A DNA stretch of 64,000 nucleotides from Gimesia fumaroli (GCF_007754425.1 NZ_CP037452.1:3819164-3883163), one strand, 5' to 3'. Positions 1 through 11,569 are shown, counted from the first letter of the stretch. The notes: generated by a model from the letters alone, not told the origin. Made by a program: numbers and translations.

Positions 1-182
1 GGACTGGAATTGATTTTTATATGAGGTAACGCAATAAAAACAATGATCAGCAGGTAACCCACAGCGCGGCGTCTGGTCCAGTATTTACCCTGGAAGAGAC
101 GGGGGTAGATCCAGCGACGGGAGCCATCTTTCTCCAGTGTTGATAAAACATGTTCCTCGGGTTCGAGAAGTTGGTCGTTCAT
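1..182 (-). CDS. ccoG: CcoG/FixG-type cbb3 oxidase accessory protein (5' part only)
   Basis: The window edge cuts this gene, leaving about 60 N-terminal residues. They start MNDQLLEPEEHVLS and continue into YPRLFQGKYWTRRR and then a first membrane segment (AVGYLLIIVFIALPHIKIN). The YPR..GKYWTRRR entry into the first helix is typical of CcoG/RdxA/FixG, the polyferredoxin-like membrane protein needed for cbb3 oxidase assembly (copper handling). It lies 35 nt after the ccoP stop on the same strand, which supports the assignment. The ferredoxin clusters are outside the window and cannot be checked. Confidence 0.85.
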   Translation of the reverse strand, partial: MNDQLLEPEEHVLSTLEKDGSRRWIYPRLFQGKYWTRRRAVGYLLIIVFIALPHIKINSS

Positions 183-217
183 CAAAGTTTACCGTTCATC
201 GAAAAGAAAGTTCTTGT

Positions 218-922
218 TCATGAGGCGGGTTTCGTTTCTGGCGGTTTCTCTTTTTTGTTATCTTCTGACTTCGTGTCGTCTGGCTTGGCTTCATCTGCTT
301 TGGAAGACTCTGATTCGGGTTTTTCGCTTGCTTCCGCTGGTGCTTTCCAGTCGGGGATTTTTTTTGCTTTCGGTTCTGGTGGTTTTCCCGTGCCCGGCGG
401 CAATGATCCGCGGAGTCCTGCGACATAGGACGCAACCAGAACAATTTCATTGGGGTGCAAACGATTTCCCCAGGCAGGCATCGCCTGGCCGTTGGCTCCT
501 TTTTCGACGACTTTGGCGATGTCGCCGATCTCTTTCACATGAATCCAGTAGTCGTCCGTCAAATTCGGGCCAACTTTTCCTTCCCCTTTGGAAGCATGGC
601 AGGCGACACAGTGCATTTCATAAACACTGGCGCCGACCTTAAGCCATTTTGGGTCATCCTTATATTTATAGACGGTGGCAGAGTCCAGTTTGAGTTCACC
701 GATCTCCTCAAACTGCAGTCGCAAGTTGTCGGCGACTGCTTCATTATAATTATCATAGATCGAACGCCCGGGAACACCCGACTCATAATACATCCAATAG
801 GGAATCGCAAAAAAGATGCATCCCCAGAAAAGCATCACCCACCAGCCCGGCATCGGATTGTCGTATTCCTGAATCCCGTCATAAACGTGGGTTCTTAACT
901 GATCTTTCTCTAACTCTGACAT
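218..922 (-). CDS. ccoP: cbb3 cytochrome oxidase subunit CcoP, single-haem form
   Basis: A 234-residue membrane-anchored cytochrome c that should feed electrons to the CcoN/O core. One membrane segment lies at about residues 27-46 (PGWWVMLFWGCIFFAIPYWM), followed by one cytochrome c domain with CVACH at 105-109 and the axial-Met region GQAMPAWG. Canonical CcoP carries two c-type haems; only one CXXCH is present here. The C-terminal 50 or so residues are a Pro/Lys/Glu/Ser-rich tail. I chose the ATG at 922 because GGAGA lies about 6 nt upstream; a longer open frame upstream overlaps ccoQ and lacks family similarity. It is 19 nt downstream of ccoQ. Confidence 0.9.
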   Translation of the reverse strand: MSELEKDQLRTHVYDGIQEYDNPMPGWWVMLFWGCIFFAIPYWMYYESGVPGRSIYDNYNEAVADNLRLQFEEIGELKLDSATVYKYKDDPKWLKVGASVYEMHCVACHASKGEGKVGPNLTDDYWIHVKEIGDIAKVVEKGANGQAMPAWGNRLHPNEIVLVASYVAGLRGSLPPGTGKPPEPKAKKIPDWKAPAEASEKPESESSKADEAKPDDTKSEDNKKEKPPETKPAS

Positions 923-941
923 GTTTTTCTCCGAATCAGTA

Positions 942-1100
942 TTAGTCGTCAGAAAGCGGAATTTCTGATTGGTGTTTGATTTCTTTTTTACTTGTGAATG
1001 CGGTTTTGATAATGACCAGCGTGAATGCAATCAAAAACAGGACGAGTGCAATCTCAGCACAGTAATCATAATTCAAGAGTTCCATTACTTGTTTAATCAT
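942..1100 (-). CDS. ccoQ: CcoQ-like small membrane protein
   Basis: A 52-residue protein beginning MIKQVMELLNYDYCAEI, with one membrane helix at about residues 16-34 (IALVLFLIAFTLVIIKTAF) followed by a short charged tail. Size, topology and position between ccoNO and ccoP match CcoQ, a poorly conserved subunit that stabilises the cbb3 complex. A good ribosome site (GAGGA, 8 nt spacing) precedes the ATG at 1100. The identification rests mainly on position and topology because the family has almost no sequence signature. Confidence 0.8.
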   Translation of the reverse strand: MIKQVMELLNYDYCAEIALVLFLIAFTLVIIKTAFTSKKEIKHQSEIPLSDD

Positions 1101-1122
1101 GGTCTTGGTCCTCGTTCACAAA

Positions 1123-3405
<2,283 letters not shown>

Positions 3406-3818
3406 GTGTGCTCCTCTGCTCCTGAACTCGAATGGACCGTATTAAAAAACGTTAGATCTCTTTTATTAAGCAGTAGTTACGAAAAGGGGATATTCTAGCC
3501 AATTAATAAATTCCGCCTATCCGATTCGGGGGATGAGAGGCGGGACTTACTAATTTCAGGGATATACCCCACCCACTGAACTAACAAACCGCAAACGACA
3601 TCCATTGTGAAACCTTGCGGCTTACTGATTGTGCTTTTCGGTAAATATATCACTAGGGTTATATTCGTCCTCACGCGCGCATTCTATTAGGGGCGAAATA
3701 ATATTTGAAGATAGAATTATCGGAATTTGTAGTGCTGTCTCAGTAAAAAGAATAAAACATACCGGCCGAGGAACATTTTCTCATTAACGGTAAATATAAG
3801 AATCTCAGGGAGAGAGAA
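3406..3818. other. Intergenic region between divergent ccoNO and the 3819 gene
   Basis: 413 bases that must contain two divergent promoters. I looked for an FNR/CRP-type box (TTGAT-N4-ATCAA), expected for a cbb3 operon, and found none with two good half-sites. No ORF or strong hairpin is visible. A clear ribosome site (AGGGAGAGAG) sits at the right edge for the plus-strand gene. Confidence 0.5.
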
Positions 3819-4952
3819 ATGAATTTCAAGTTAATAGTCAGTGCAGCGACGGTGCTGATGCTTAACTGTGTCTTAATGCCGGTGAACGCGGACGAGAATA
3901 CGGATGCGAATCCACTCGGAATTGATCTGGTGAGTACAACGGCTGATGAAGTCAAAATTGAATCAGCCGACGTCAAAGATCAGTCTACAGTAAGCCCCGA
4001 CGAAGTTTTTGTTTCGTATGAGAGTGTTGCTCCGGAAGCGGCTTGCCAGTCTTGTCAGACCTGCCAGTCAGCTTGTCGCTGTGGTCAGTGTTGCAGCTGT
4101 GACTCCTGTAGTGCATGCACGCTTTGCGACCGGATTCCCCTACTCAGTAAACTTCCCAGTGACCCTTGTTTCAAGCATTGGGTGATGCCGGTCAGTAATC
4201 CAGTCTGGTCTATTGATCCACGGTCGTTGACATATGTTCGTGGCGTTTTTGTAAATCAGATGATTGATTCTACGACCCCCGTATTAGGAGCTGGCGACCT
4301 GCAGGTGTATGCATTGCAGTTGGGGATTGCATTGAACGAGCGGCTTTCGATTATTGCCGTCAAAGATGGCTACAACACGCTGCAGACACGCGGAATTGGG
4401 AATTCGCGTGGCTGGGCCGATATTGCTCTGGGGGTCAAATATGTTCTGGTGCGGGACGTCGAAAATCAGTTCCTGCTTTCAACCGGACTGATTTATGAAG
4501 CCCATAATGGCAGTCTGCGAGTCTTTCAGGGTAACGGCCAGGGAGTTTGGAATCCGTTCCTGACCGCAGGGAAAGAGCTTTACGGCGGCGGACACTTTAT
4601 CGCTAACGCTGGTTTTCACCTGCCTGCTGATCATGTGGATGAGTCAACATCCTTCTGGTACAGCCTGCATTATGATCACCCCCTTACCGAAAAACTTTCT
4701 GCGATCGCAGAGTTAAACGGGATTGTGTACACACGCAGCGGTGGGGCATTTCCTGCCAGCTTTGAAGGCGGCGACTGGATTAACCTCGGCTCAAATAATG
4801 TCGCCGGCAATAACGTTGTCACAACCGCCTTCGGTGCCGACTATAAATTAAACGATTGTCTGTCACTCGCTGGTGTCTGGGAATTTCCGATTTCCAACAG
4901 AAAGGATTTGCTGGATAGCCGAACCACAGTGACATTGACTCTGACTTTCTAA
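3819..4952 (+). CDS. Secreted Cys-rich protein with outer-membrane beta-barrel-like C-terminus
   Basis: 377 residues with an N-terminal signal peptide (about 1-25). Residues about 70-110 hold eleven Cys within 28 residues, in CxxC-like spacing, then two more pairs. The remainder (about 130-377) alternates short amphipathic beta strands and turns (for example ALQLGIALNERLSIIAVKDGY, DIALGVKYVLV) and ends in an aromatic residue (VTLTLTF), as in outer membrane barrels. I infer a barrel or autotransporter-like surface protein with a disulfide-rich N-terminal plug or anchor; no named family is recognised. It is a single gene with its own ribosome site (AGGGAGAGAG) and is followed by a bidirectional hairpin. 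Confidence 0.7.
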   Translation: MNFKLIVSAATVLMLNCVLMPVNADENTDANPLGIDLVSTTADEVKIESADVKDQSTVSPDEVFVSYESVAPEAACQSCQTCQSACRCGQCCSCDSCSACTLCDRIPLLSKLPSDPCFKHWVMPVSNPVWSIDPRSLTYVRGVFVNQMIDSTTPVLGAGDLQVYALQLGIALNERLSIIAVKDGYNTLQTRGIGNSRGWADIALGVKYVLVRDVENQFLLSTGLIYEAHNGSLRVFQGNGQGVWNPFLTAGKELYGGGHFIANAGFHLPADHVDESTSFWYSLHYDHPLTEKLSAIAELNGIVYTRSGGAFPASFEGGDWINLGSNNVAGNNVVTTAFGADYKLNDCLSLAGVWEFPISNRKDLLDSRTTVTLTLTF

Positions 4953-5042
4953 AGTCGTTTCACAATCAGAGTAGCCTCGCTCTTCTTGACCAGACTGATT
5001 TAGCAGGAGGTATCTTATCGAATTAGCCGAGTTAACAAAGTA

Positions 5043-5087
5043 AAAACCGGTTCGCAAATGGGGGGCATTTGCGAACCGGTTTTATTT
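5043..5087. terminator. Bidirectional rho-independent terminator
   Basis: A perfect 18-bp stem (5043-5060 with 5066-5083) and a 5-nt G-rich loop. It carries AAAA on the left and TTTTATTT on the right, so it can stop transcription from the plus-strand gene ending at 4952 and from the minus-strand DUF1501 gene ending at 5090. Confidence 0.9.
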
Positions 5088-5089
5088 AA

Positions 5090-6529
5090 TCAGGCAATAA
5101 GATCAGTGACGATACGGCCTTCCACATCTGTCAGACGGAAATCCCGGCCGGCATGGCGATAGGTGAGGCGTTCGTGGTCAATGCCCAACAGGTGCAGGAT
5201 AGTGGCGTGCATATCATGCATGTGCACTTTGTTTTCTACGGCCTCATGCCCGAATTCATCGGTAGCCCCATATGAGAAGCCCGATTTCACACCAGCACCA
5301 CACAGAAAATGTGTGAATCCTTTGGGATTGTGGTCACGGCCATCGCCATTTTGTAAAAACGGATTTCGACCGAATTCTCCCCCCCACCAGATCAATGTGT
5401 CTTCCAGCAAGCCACGCTGTTTCATGTCCTGAATCAAGCCAGCAACAGGTTTGTCTGTCGCTTTGGCGTGAAATGCATGTTTTTGAATTTTACTGTGCTG
5501 GTCCCAGCGCGGGTTATTGCCGTTATCGGCATAGTTGACTTGAATGTAACGCGTGCCCGCCTCTGCCATACGCCGTGCCAAGAGGCATTGCCGACCGAAG
5601 TCATCGGTTTCGGGGGTTCCAATTCCATACAGATCAAATGTGGATTTGGATTCACTGGAAAGGTCTGTTAATCCCGGCGCATGTTGCTGCATGCGGAAGG
5701 CCAGTTCGAATGAATTCACCACTGCCGCCAGCTCATCGTCTTCTTTATGCGACTGCAACTGACTCTGGTTGAGTGACTGCAGAAGCTGAAGTTGCTGGCG
5801 CTGCTTATTCAACGACCATTGTCCATTTTTGATATTATTAAAGCGTGCTTTGTCAGCGGGTTGCCCTGCTCTGCCGAGCGCCGTTCCCTGGTAATGCGAA
5901 GGCAGGAATGCATTGGAGAAATTTCGAGGACCGCCATTCGAGGAAGAAGGCGAAATCGTAATGAAGCCGGGAATGTTTTCGTTTTCCGTGCCCAGACCAT
6001 AGGTAATCCAGGAGCCCACCGAAGGCATAATCAAATTGGTCGTTCCCGTATGCAGAAACAACGTACTGGGGCCATGCGCAACCCCGTTGGTGTGCATGCT
6101 GTGAACGAAACACAGGTCATCGACTTGACGGCCAATTTCCGGGAACAGGTCGGAGACCCAGTGACCGCATTCACCGTACTGGCGGAATTTCCAGAGCGAC
6201 TGCATGACCTTCTCTTTGCCATACTTTCCCGTTTTGGCAATCGAGCGTGAGTCCTTGAACTCCAGCTCTTCGCCGTTTTTCTTTTCCAGTAGAGGCTTGT
6301 AGTCGAACGTATCCACATGGCTCGGCCCCCCCTGCATGAAGATAAAGATCACGCGTTTCGCACGGGGAGGAAACATTGGCTCTTGTGGTGCCAACGGATT
6401 CTGATGAGTGATGCTGGGAGTATTTCCCTTCGCTTGAGACAGCATGCCTGATAACGCCAGAGAGCCAAATCCACAGGCGGACGAGCCTAATAAATGACGT
6501 CGTGAAACGAGACTGTTTGTATCCATCAT
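5090..6529 (-). CDS. DUF1501 family protein, Tat-exported
   Basis: 479 residues of the DUF1501 family, which has an alkaline-phosphatase/sulfatase-like fold and is abundant in planctomycetes; the reaction is not established. A twin-arginine signal is seen at the N-terminus (SRRHLLGSSACGFGSLALSG). Family blocks include IFIFMQGGPSHVDTFDYKP, HWVSDLFPEIG, HSMHTNGVAHGPST, WWGGEFGRNP and GRDHNPKGFTHFLCGAGVK; the His and Asp of these motifs are the likely metal ligands. Start is ATG at 6529 with GGAG 8 nt upstream (a second ATG follows directly). It begins 15 nt after the DUF1549/1553 gene and is surely co-transcribed with it, the usual pairing in this phylum. Confidence 0.92.
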   Translation of the reverse strand: MMDTNSLVSRRHLLGSSACGFGSLALSGMLSQAKGNTPSITHQNPLAPQEPMFPPRAKRVIFIFMQGGPSHVDTFDYKPLLEKKNGEELEFKDSRSIAKTGKYGKEKVMQSLWKFRQYGECGHWVSDLFPEIGRQVDDLCFVHSMHTNGVAHGPSTLFLHTGTTNLIMPSVGSWITYGLGTENENIPGFITISPSSSNGGPRNFSNAFLPSHYQGTALGRAGQPADKARFNNIKNGQWSLNKQRQQLQLLQSLNQSQLQSHKEDDELAAVVNSFELAFRMQQHAPGLTDLSSESKSTFDLYGIGTPETDDFGRQCLLARRMAEAGTRYIQVNYADNGNNPRWDQHSKIQKHAFHAKATDKPVAGLIQDMKQRGLLEDTLIWWGGEFGRNPFLQNGDGRDHNPKGFTHFLCGAGVKSGFSYGATDEFGHEAVENKVHMHDMHATILHLLGIDHERLTYRHAGRDFRLTDVEGRIVTDLIA

Positions 6530-6544
6530 GGAATTACTCCAGAT

Positions 6545-9415
6545 TTATTTAATATAGCGAAAATCAATGCAGGCAATGACTGTCTGACAAAGCGCAGACC
6601 AGACTTCTGTTTCAGAAGGGCCTCCCGATGTCTGCGATTGGCGGAGAAAACGCGTTGCGTTGGCTTTTTCCGTTTGGCCAGGCAGTCGCCCTAATGTGGT
6701 TCGAAACAACGCATCAATACGGGCTGGTTCGTCAGCAGGATAGTCCTTGATTAGACGGCTTGCCAGTTCTTGTGACTGTTCCATCACAAAAGGGTTGTTC
6801 ATCAGGTACAACGCTTGCGTTGAAAGTGTGCTGGTATTGCGGCGTCCCACGGAAAGGTTCGGGTCGGGGAAATCAAACACAGCCAGTAAATCATGTAAGC
6901 GGTTTCGGAATACCGGAATGTAGATGCTCCGATAGTGTTTTTGAAAGACGTAACCATATTCCGTTTTGGTATCAGGTCTGATGGTCTGCTCATGTTGTGA
7001 AAGATCGAGATTGCCACTGACAAACAAAATCGTGTCGCGAATAGATTCCGCATCGAGGCGACGATGATTCTGATGTGTTAACAGCCGATTATCAGGGTCG
7101 GCTGCGCGTTGTTTTTCTGTCGATTCACTGGCGAGCTGATAGGTTCTGGACAGGACGATCTCACGGATCAGAGACTTGGTGGACCAGCCCTGATCGATCA
7201 ATTTCAAAGCCAGATGATCAAGTAATTCTGGATGCGAAGGAGTTTCGCCTCGAAAGCCAAAGTTATCGACCGTGCGAACCAGTCCTGAACCAAACAGATG
7301 GTGCCAGATTCGATTAGCATAAACCCGCGCGGTGAGTGGATTCTGGGGACTGGCAATCCAATCGGCCAGTTCATGTCGTCCACTGGCAGTCTCTGGAATG
7401 GAAACCGGTTTGTCTGCCGGCTTATCTGATTGGGCTACCGTAATAAAACCACGGGGCACTTTCTTTCCCAGATTATGCACGTCGCCGCGAATCAAGAGAT
7501 GATAGTCGCCGGGTTCTTCCCCTTCATAAACAGACATGATCTCTGGAATTTGAGGGGGAGCTGATTTCTTTGTCTGTGCGATTTCCGATTTCAGTTGTTT
7601 GAGCTGTTTTTTGGTTTGTGTGATTTTGAGTGTGGTCTGTTTGTAATGTGCGACTGCCGCCTGCTGCTGTGTGTCTTTTTCTGCCTCAACGGGAGCGGAG
7701 ATGAAACGGATCGCATCGACGATGACAAAACCATCGGTACCTTCATTGGAGACAATGATTTCTTCATCTTTTGTGCCGGTAAATTCAAACTGCCCCAGCG
7801 AAGAAAATGCGCCATCAGTCGGTTCCACTCGCTGGTTCACATATACGGTATGTTTGCCTTTGGCCGTTTTAATCGTCACGGGCACACGTGAGGCACGGGA
7901 TTCTGCAGAATTATAGGCCAGTTGCACATCGTAGCGGCCTGACTTCAGCTTTTTCGGAACAAACTTGACCAGCTTCTTGCCTTTGGCCTGGTGCTGGTCG
8001 TGGATATAGCCTTTGCCGATGTAGTCTTTCATGAACGTTGACTCTTTCCAGTCACCCACCAGCGTGGCTGCGGAATCGTCAAGCACAATACTGTTTAACT
8101 GGAGTTCCAGTTTTTTTAGTTGCTTCTGTTTCTTTTTCTGTTGGGAAGTCAGACTGGCCAGTTTCTGGTCATAGGCATCGCGTGCTTTTTGTTGTTCAGC
8201 GGGAACAGGCAGCGAACGTTTGGTCCAGCCGGACACATTGCCGGGAGTCAAGACGTGCGTACTGCGAAAAATCCCTGCCAGTGCGTAATAGTCGCTGGCG
8301 GGGATCGGGTCAAATTTATGATCGTGGCAGCGGGCACAGCCCAGCGTCATCGCCATAAAGGCACGGCCGACAGTCTGAATCTGTTCGTCAATCACGTCCA
8401 TTCGCAGCTGTTCTTTGTCCTGCTGCTCATAGTTAGTCGGGCCCAGCAGCAGAAAGGCAGTCGCGATCAATTGTTCCTGTTGTTGCCGATAATCATTTGA
8501 CTTGAGTGTGTCGCCGGCAATTTGCTCTTTGATAAATTGATCAAAGGGTCTGTCTTTGTTGAAGGCGTCAATCACATAATTACGATAACGCCAGGCAGAG
8601 TTATAAAGCAGCGAACGTCCGCCTCCCGTTGATTGAGAGTATCGGGCGACATCCAACCAGTAGCGGCCCCAGCGTTCTCCAAAGTGAGGCGACGCCAGTA
8701 ATTCATCAACCAGATTCGCGACTGCATCAGAACTGTTGTCGTTTAGAAATGCATCGATTTGAGCGGGCGTAGGTGGTAGACCAATCAAATCAAAATAGAG
8801 ACGGCGGACCAGCGACGTGCGATCAGCGACAGACGCCGGGTTGAGGTTTTGTTGTTCCTGCCGGGCGCGGATGAACCGATCAATCTCGGTATGCGACCAG
8901 TCTGCGTCAGTAACTTGCGGGACCGGTTGCTTTGCAATTGGCTTGAAGGACCAAAACTCTCTCCCCTGTTCCAGGTCGATCGTCTGCTTGACGACTTTGC
9001 TTTCCCCTTCTCGCGGGTCAGGCGCGCCCATTTTGATCCAGGTTTCAAAGTCCGCGATGATTTCCGGAGCCAGTTTACCCGCCGGCGGCATTTCGAAACT
9101 TTCAAATCGAAGCGATTCCAGCAGCAGACTTTCTTCCGGCTTGCCGGGAACGATTGATGCGCCGGAATCCCCGCCCGTTAATGTTCCAGCCTGGGTATCC
9201 AGTAATAAGCCCCCGCGAATCGACTTGGCATCAGCGGCATGGCATTCGTAGCAGTGTTTGATCAGAACGGGTCTGATTTTGGCTTCGAAAAATTCAATTC
9301 CCCGGTCTTTCTCAGGTGCGTCTTTGGCGGTCGCAACCTGCGCTCCGCTTGACATCATGACGGCAATGATGACAAGGACCCGTTTCAAGCTGAAACCTGG
9401 TTCAGACCGTAGCAT
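6545..9415 (-). CDS. Planctomycete cytochrome C / DUF1549 / DUF1553 protein with golvesin-like insert
   Basis: 956 residues with a signal peptide. Order of domains: planctomycete cytochrome c domain at about 40-140 (CYECH at 55-59, then GGLLLDTQAG, IVPGKPEESLL); DUF1549 at about 155-380 with RRLYFDLIGLPPTP and a second haem-type motif CARCHDHKFDPI; an inserted beta domain at about 455-575 with the golvesin C-terminal/xanthan-lyase pattern (GRYDVQLAYNSAESRASRVP, YVNQR, GQFEFTG, VIVDAIRF); a coiled coil at about 580-625; DUF1553 to the end (ANRIWHHLFGSGLV, FDFPDPNLSVGRR). The family is presumed to act in cell-envelope polysaccharide or redox metabolism; no function is proven. Start is ATG at 9415, 8 nt after AAGGAG. 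Confidence 0.92.
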   Translation of the reverse strand: MLRSEPGFSLKRVLVIIAVMMSSGAQVATAKDAPEKDRGIEFFEAKIRPVLIKHCYECHAADAKSIRGGLLLDTQAGTLTGGDSGASIVPGKPEESLLLESLRFESFEMPPAGKLAPEIIADFETWIKMGAPDPREGESKVVKQTIDLEQGREFWSFKPIAKQPVPQVTDADWSHTEIDRFIRARQEQQNLNPASVADRTSLVRRLYFDLIGLPPTPAQIDAFLNDNSSDAVANLVDELLASPHFGERWGRYWLDVARYSQSTGGGRSLLYNSAWRYRNYVIDAFNKDRPFDQFIKEQIAGDTLKSNDYRQQQEQLIATAFLLLGPTNYEQQDKEQLRMDVIDEQIQTVGRAFMAMTLGCARCHDHKFDPIPASDYYALAGIFRSTHVLTPGNVSGWTKRSLPVPAEQQKARDAYDQKLASLTSQQKKKQKQLKKLELQLNSIVLDDSAATLVGDWKESTFMKDYIGKGYIHDQHQAKGKKLVKFVPKKLKSGRYDVQLAYNSAESRASRVPVTIKTAKGKHTVYVNQRVEPTDGAFSSLGQFEFTGTKDEEIIVSNEGTDGFVIVDAIRFISAPVEAEKDTQQQAAVAHYKQTTLKITQTKKQLKQLKSEIAQTKKSAPPQIPEIMSVYEGEEPGDYHLLIRGDVHNLGKKVPRGFITVAQSDKPADKPVSIPETASGRHELADWIASPQNPLTARVYANRIWHHLFGSGLVRTVDNFGFRGETPSHPELLDHLALKLIDQGWSTKSLIREIVLSRTYQLASESTEKQRAADPDNRLLTHQNHRRLDAESIRDTILFVSGNLDLSQHEQTIRPDTKTEYGYVFQKHYRSIYIPVFRNRLHDLLAVFDFPDPNLSVGRRNTSTLSTQALYLMNNPFVMEQSQELASRLIKDYPADEPARIDALFRTTLGRLPGQTEKANATRFLRQSQTSGGPSETEVWSALCQTVIACIDFRYIK

Positions 9416-9570
9416 TACGCATGCTCCTTAGTGGAATGAAAGTCGGGAATTATTTGAAAGTTAAGGCGAATCAACTTATGTTTATATCATGGTTTAGGGG
9501 TGAAAACAACTCCTTTTCGGGTAGGATCAGAGGGAGGCAGAGCCTGTTTTTCACTTCAGAATGACCGGAA

Positions 9571-9607
9571 AATAAAATACCCCCGATTCCAGGGTTGGAA
9601 TCGGGGG
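9571..9607 (-). terminator. Terminator of the sigma-factor-led gene run
   Basis: An 11-bp perfect stem (9580-9590 with 9597-9607; CCCCCGATTCC) with a 6-nt loop. Read on the minus strand it is followed by GTATTTTATTTT, a T-rich tail. It lies 68 nt after the stop at 9675. Confidence 0.8.
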
Positions 9608-9674
9608 ATTTCGCGAAGATCGCTTAGTGACCACAGAACTCATTCAGCACACAAAAATGCATTTGCTGGTTGAG

Positions 9675-10193
9675 TTAGCTGTTTTTCTTCTTCTTGTTCT
9701 TTTTTTTGCCACCTTTGGCGGGTTTTTTGATCTTCGCAAGCTGGTCTGCGGTTAAAACGGATTCCAGTTTACCGCGAACTTCTCCATTCAGCTTTCGTAT
9801 TTCTCCCGTTACTTCTTTCATTTGCTTTGACTGTTCATCAGAAAGCTTCAAAGCCGAGTTGACTGCTTCACGGAGTTCTTTGCCTTTTTTACCAGCATCT
9901 TTCGCTTCTTTCATTGCTGTGCGACGTGCTTTGACCTGATCGGGAGTCAGAATCTCACGATTTTTCTTTTGCAAAGCGACGAATTTGGGTGAGTACTCTT
10001 TTTTCAGTGCAGCCACTTTTTCTTTCTGATCTGCAGAAAGTTCAATGGTGGCGGGTAATTTCAGCGCCTGAATCTGGACGGTGCGCTGTTTGTTTCCTTT
10101 TTTCTTTTTGGCCCCTTTTTCAGCGGCATCAATAGAAGTGACACAAGCCAGGATTAAGGCCATAGTCACAAGCGCTTTGGTTACTTTCAACAT
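9675..10193 (-). CDS. Small secreted Lys-rich protein with four LTxxQ-like motifs
   Basis: About 172 residues: a signal peptide (to about DAAEKG), then a very basic helical protein ending in a poly-Lys tail (GGKKKNKKKKNS). Four motifs with the spacing of CpxP/Spy-type LTxxQ repeats are visible: LSADQ, LTPDQ, LSDEQ and LTADQ, each at a helix start. CpxP/Spy proteins are periplasmic chaperones or stress sensors, so a periplasmic sensor or chaperone role is an inference. Two in-frame ATGs lie 6 nt apart (10199, 10193); GAGGGGG fits the second better (7 nt). It is the last gene of the run that starts with an ECF sigma factor. Confidence 0.75.
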   Translation of the reverse strand: MLKVTKALVTMALILACVTSIDAAEKGAKKKKGNKQRTVQIQALKLPATIELSADQKEKVAALKKEYSPKFVALQKKNREILTPDQVKARRTAMKEAKDAGKKGKELREAVNSALKLSDEQSKQMKEVTGEIRKLNGEVRGKLESVLTADQLAKIKKPAKGGKKKNKKKKNS

Positions 10194-10270
10194 TCTCATT
10201 CCCCCTCAGGAAATTACATGGTATGCCAGATATACAACATCGATATTGGCTAAAAAAGAAGACTCTTCAG

Positions 10271-11569
10271 TTAGGAAAATAGTTGGTCAATCACAGCCCC
10301 ATCACGGACGATGGTAATCGGACGACCTGTATTGGTGTGGTATTCTTTTGTGAAATCGATACCAAGATTGTGATAGAAAGAAGCGGCCACATCATCTGGG
10401 GAACGCCCTTCATCAGCAGGCTCGGTACCGTTTTCAGTACTCTTGCCGATGACCTGTCCCCCTTTGACTTGTCCGCCTGCCATCAGCATGAACATGCAAC
10501 GTGGATAATGGTCACGACCGCCGCGGGTTGTGTTGATTTTGGGAGTACGCCCGAATTCGCCGGTGACATAAACGGCCGTCGATTCCAGCAGTCCTTTTTC
10601 TTCCAGTCCGGTAAACAGTGCCGCCAGACCTTCATCAAAGGGAGGCAGCAATCTGTTTTCCAGACTGTCCCAGTTGTTGCGGTGGGTATCCCAGCCGCCC
10701 ATGGAAACGGTGACAAAACGAACTCCGGATTCTACCAGTCGCGAAGCCAGCAGGCAGCTTTGCCCAAAGCTGGATTCGCCGAACTGCTTGGCGAATGTCG
10801 GTGATTCCTTGGAAATGTCAAACGCATCACGAGCTCGCTTTGAGGTGATAATCGAATGTGCCTGTTGGCCGAAGCGGTCCAGGCCTTCAATAAGCTGCGA
10901 GTTCTTTTCCAGACTGTTGAAGGTCTGATCAATATCCCGTAATAAAGACTCACGTCGTTCGATGTTTTCCACAGTCAAACCGGACCGCAGAGAGATGCCA
11001 CGGACATTGAAGGGCTGACCGGGGCGTGGTGTAGCACCTGTATTCAGCGGAGCATGTTTCACGCCGAGGAAGCCTGGTTTTTGTGTCGAATTGGGAATCG
11101 AGACATAAGGCGGCAGGTTGTCCGGTCCGGGATTCTCTTTGGTGAAGACCGCGCCATAGCCCGGGTATTCCAGTGAAGGCAGAGGACGATTTCCTGTATT
11201 CACGTAGGAACGACCCAGTGCATGTGCTGCGACCGAGTGAGAGACGCCTCTCAGCAAGGCGAATTTATCCATGCAGGCAGCAAGTTTCGGCAGGTGCTCG
11301 GAAATTTCAATGCCGTCCACGTTGGTTTTGATTGGTTTGAATTCACCGCGATACTCGTTGGATGATTCGGGTTTTAAATCGAATGTATCCATATGCGAAG
11401 GACCGCCGGAAAGTTCTATAAAGATAGCGGACTTTGCCTTCTGCGGTTTGGCCTGGCCTGCATCGACCATTCGCAAATACGAAGAGAGCGTCAATCCTGT
11501 AAAACCGAGTGTGCCGATTTTGAGAAAGTCGCGGCGTTTCACTCCATCGCATGTCATTGATAAAGCCAT
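10271..11569 (-). CDS. DUF1501 family protein, Tat-exported
   Basis: 432 residues of the DUF1501 family and the second copy in the window. Twin-arginine signal KRRDFLKIGTLGFTGLTLSS. Motifs: IFIELSGGPSHMDTFDLKP, LRGVSHSVAAHALG, VSMGGWDTHRNNWD, VTGEFGRTPKIN and RGGRDHYPRCMFMLMAGG; the metal-binding His/Asp positions match the family. A GTG 15 nt upstream is also in frame, but the ATG at 11569 has AAAGGAA at the right distance. It follows the DUF1549/1553 gene at 11666 on the same strand. Confidence 0.92.
   Translation of the reverse strand: MALSMTCDGVKRRDFLKIGTLGFTGLTLSSYLRMVDAGQAKPQKAKSAIFIELSGGPSHMDTFDLKPESSNEYRGEFKPIKTNVDGIEISEHLPKLAACMDKFALLRGVSHSVAAHALGRSYVNTGNRPLPSLEYPGYGAVFTKENPGPDNLPPYVSIPNSTQKPGFLGVKHAPLNTGATPRPGQPFNVRGISLRSGLTVENIERRESLLRDIDQTFNSLEKNSQLIEGLDRFGQQAHSIITSKRARDAFDISKESPTFAKQFGESSFGQSCLLASRLVESGVRFVTVSMGGWDTHRNNWDSLENRLLPPFDEGLAALFTGLEEKGLLESTAVYVTGEFGRTPKINTTRGGRDHYPRCMFMLMAGGQVKGGQVIGKSTENGTEPADEGRSPDDVAASFYHNLGIDFTKEYHTNTGRPITIVRDGAVIDQLFS

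Noticed and set aside
3406..3818. FNR box upstream of the cbb3 operon
   Set aside because: No sequence with two acceptable TTGAT/ATCAA half-sites at 4-nt spacing was found.
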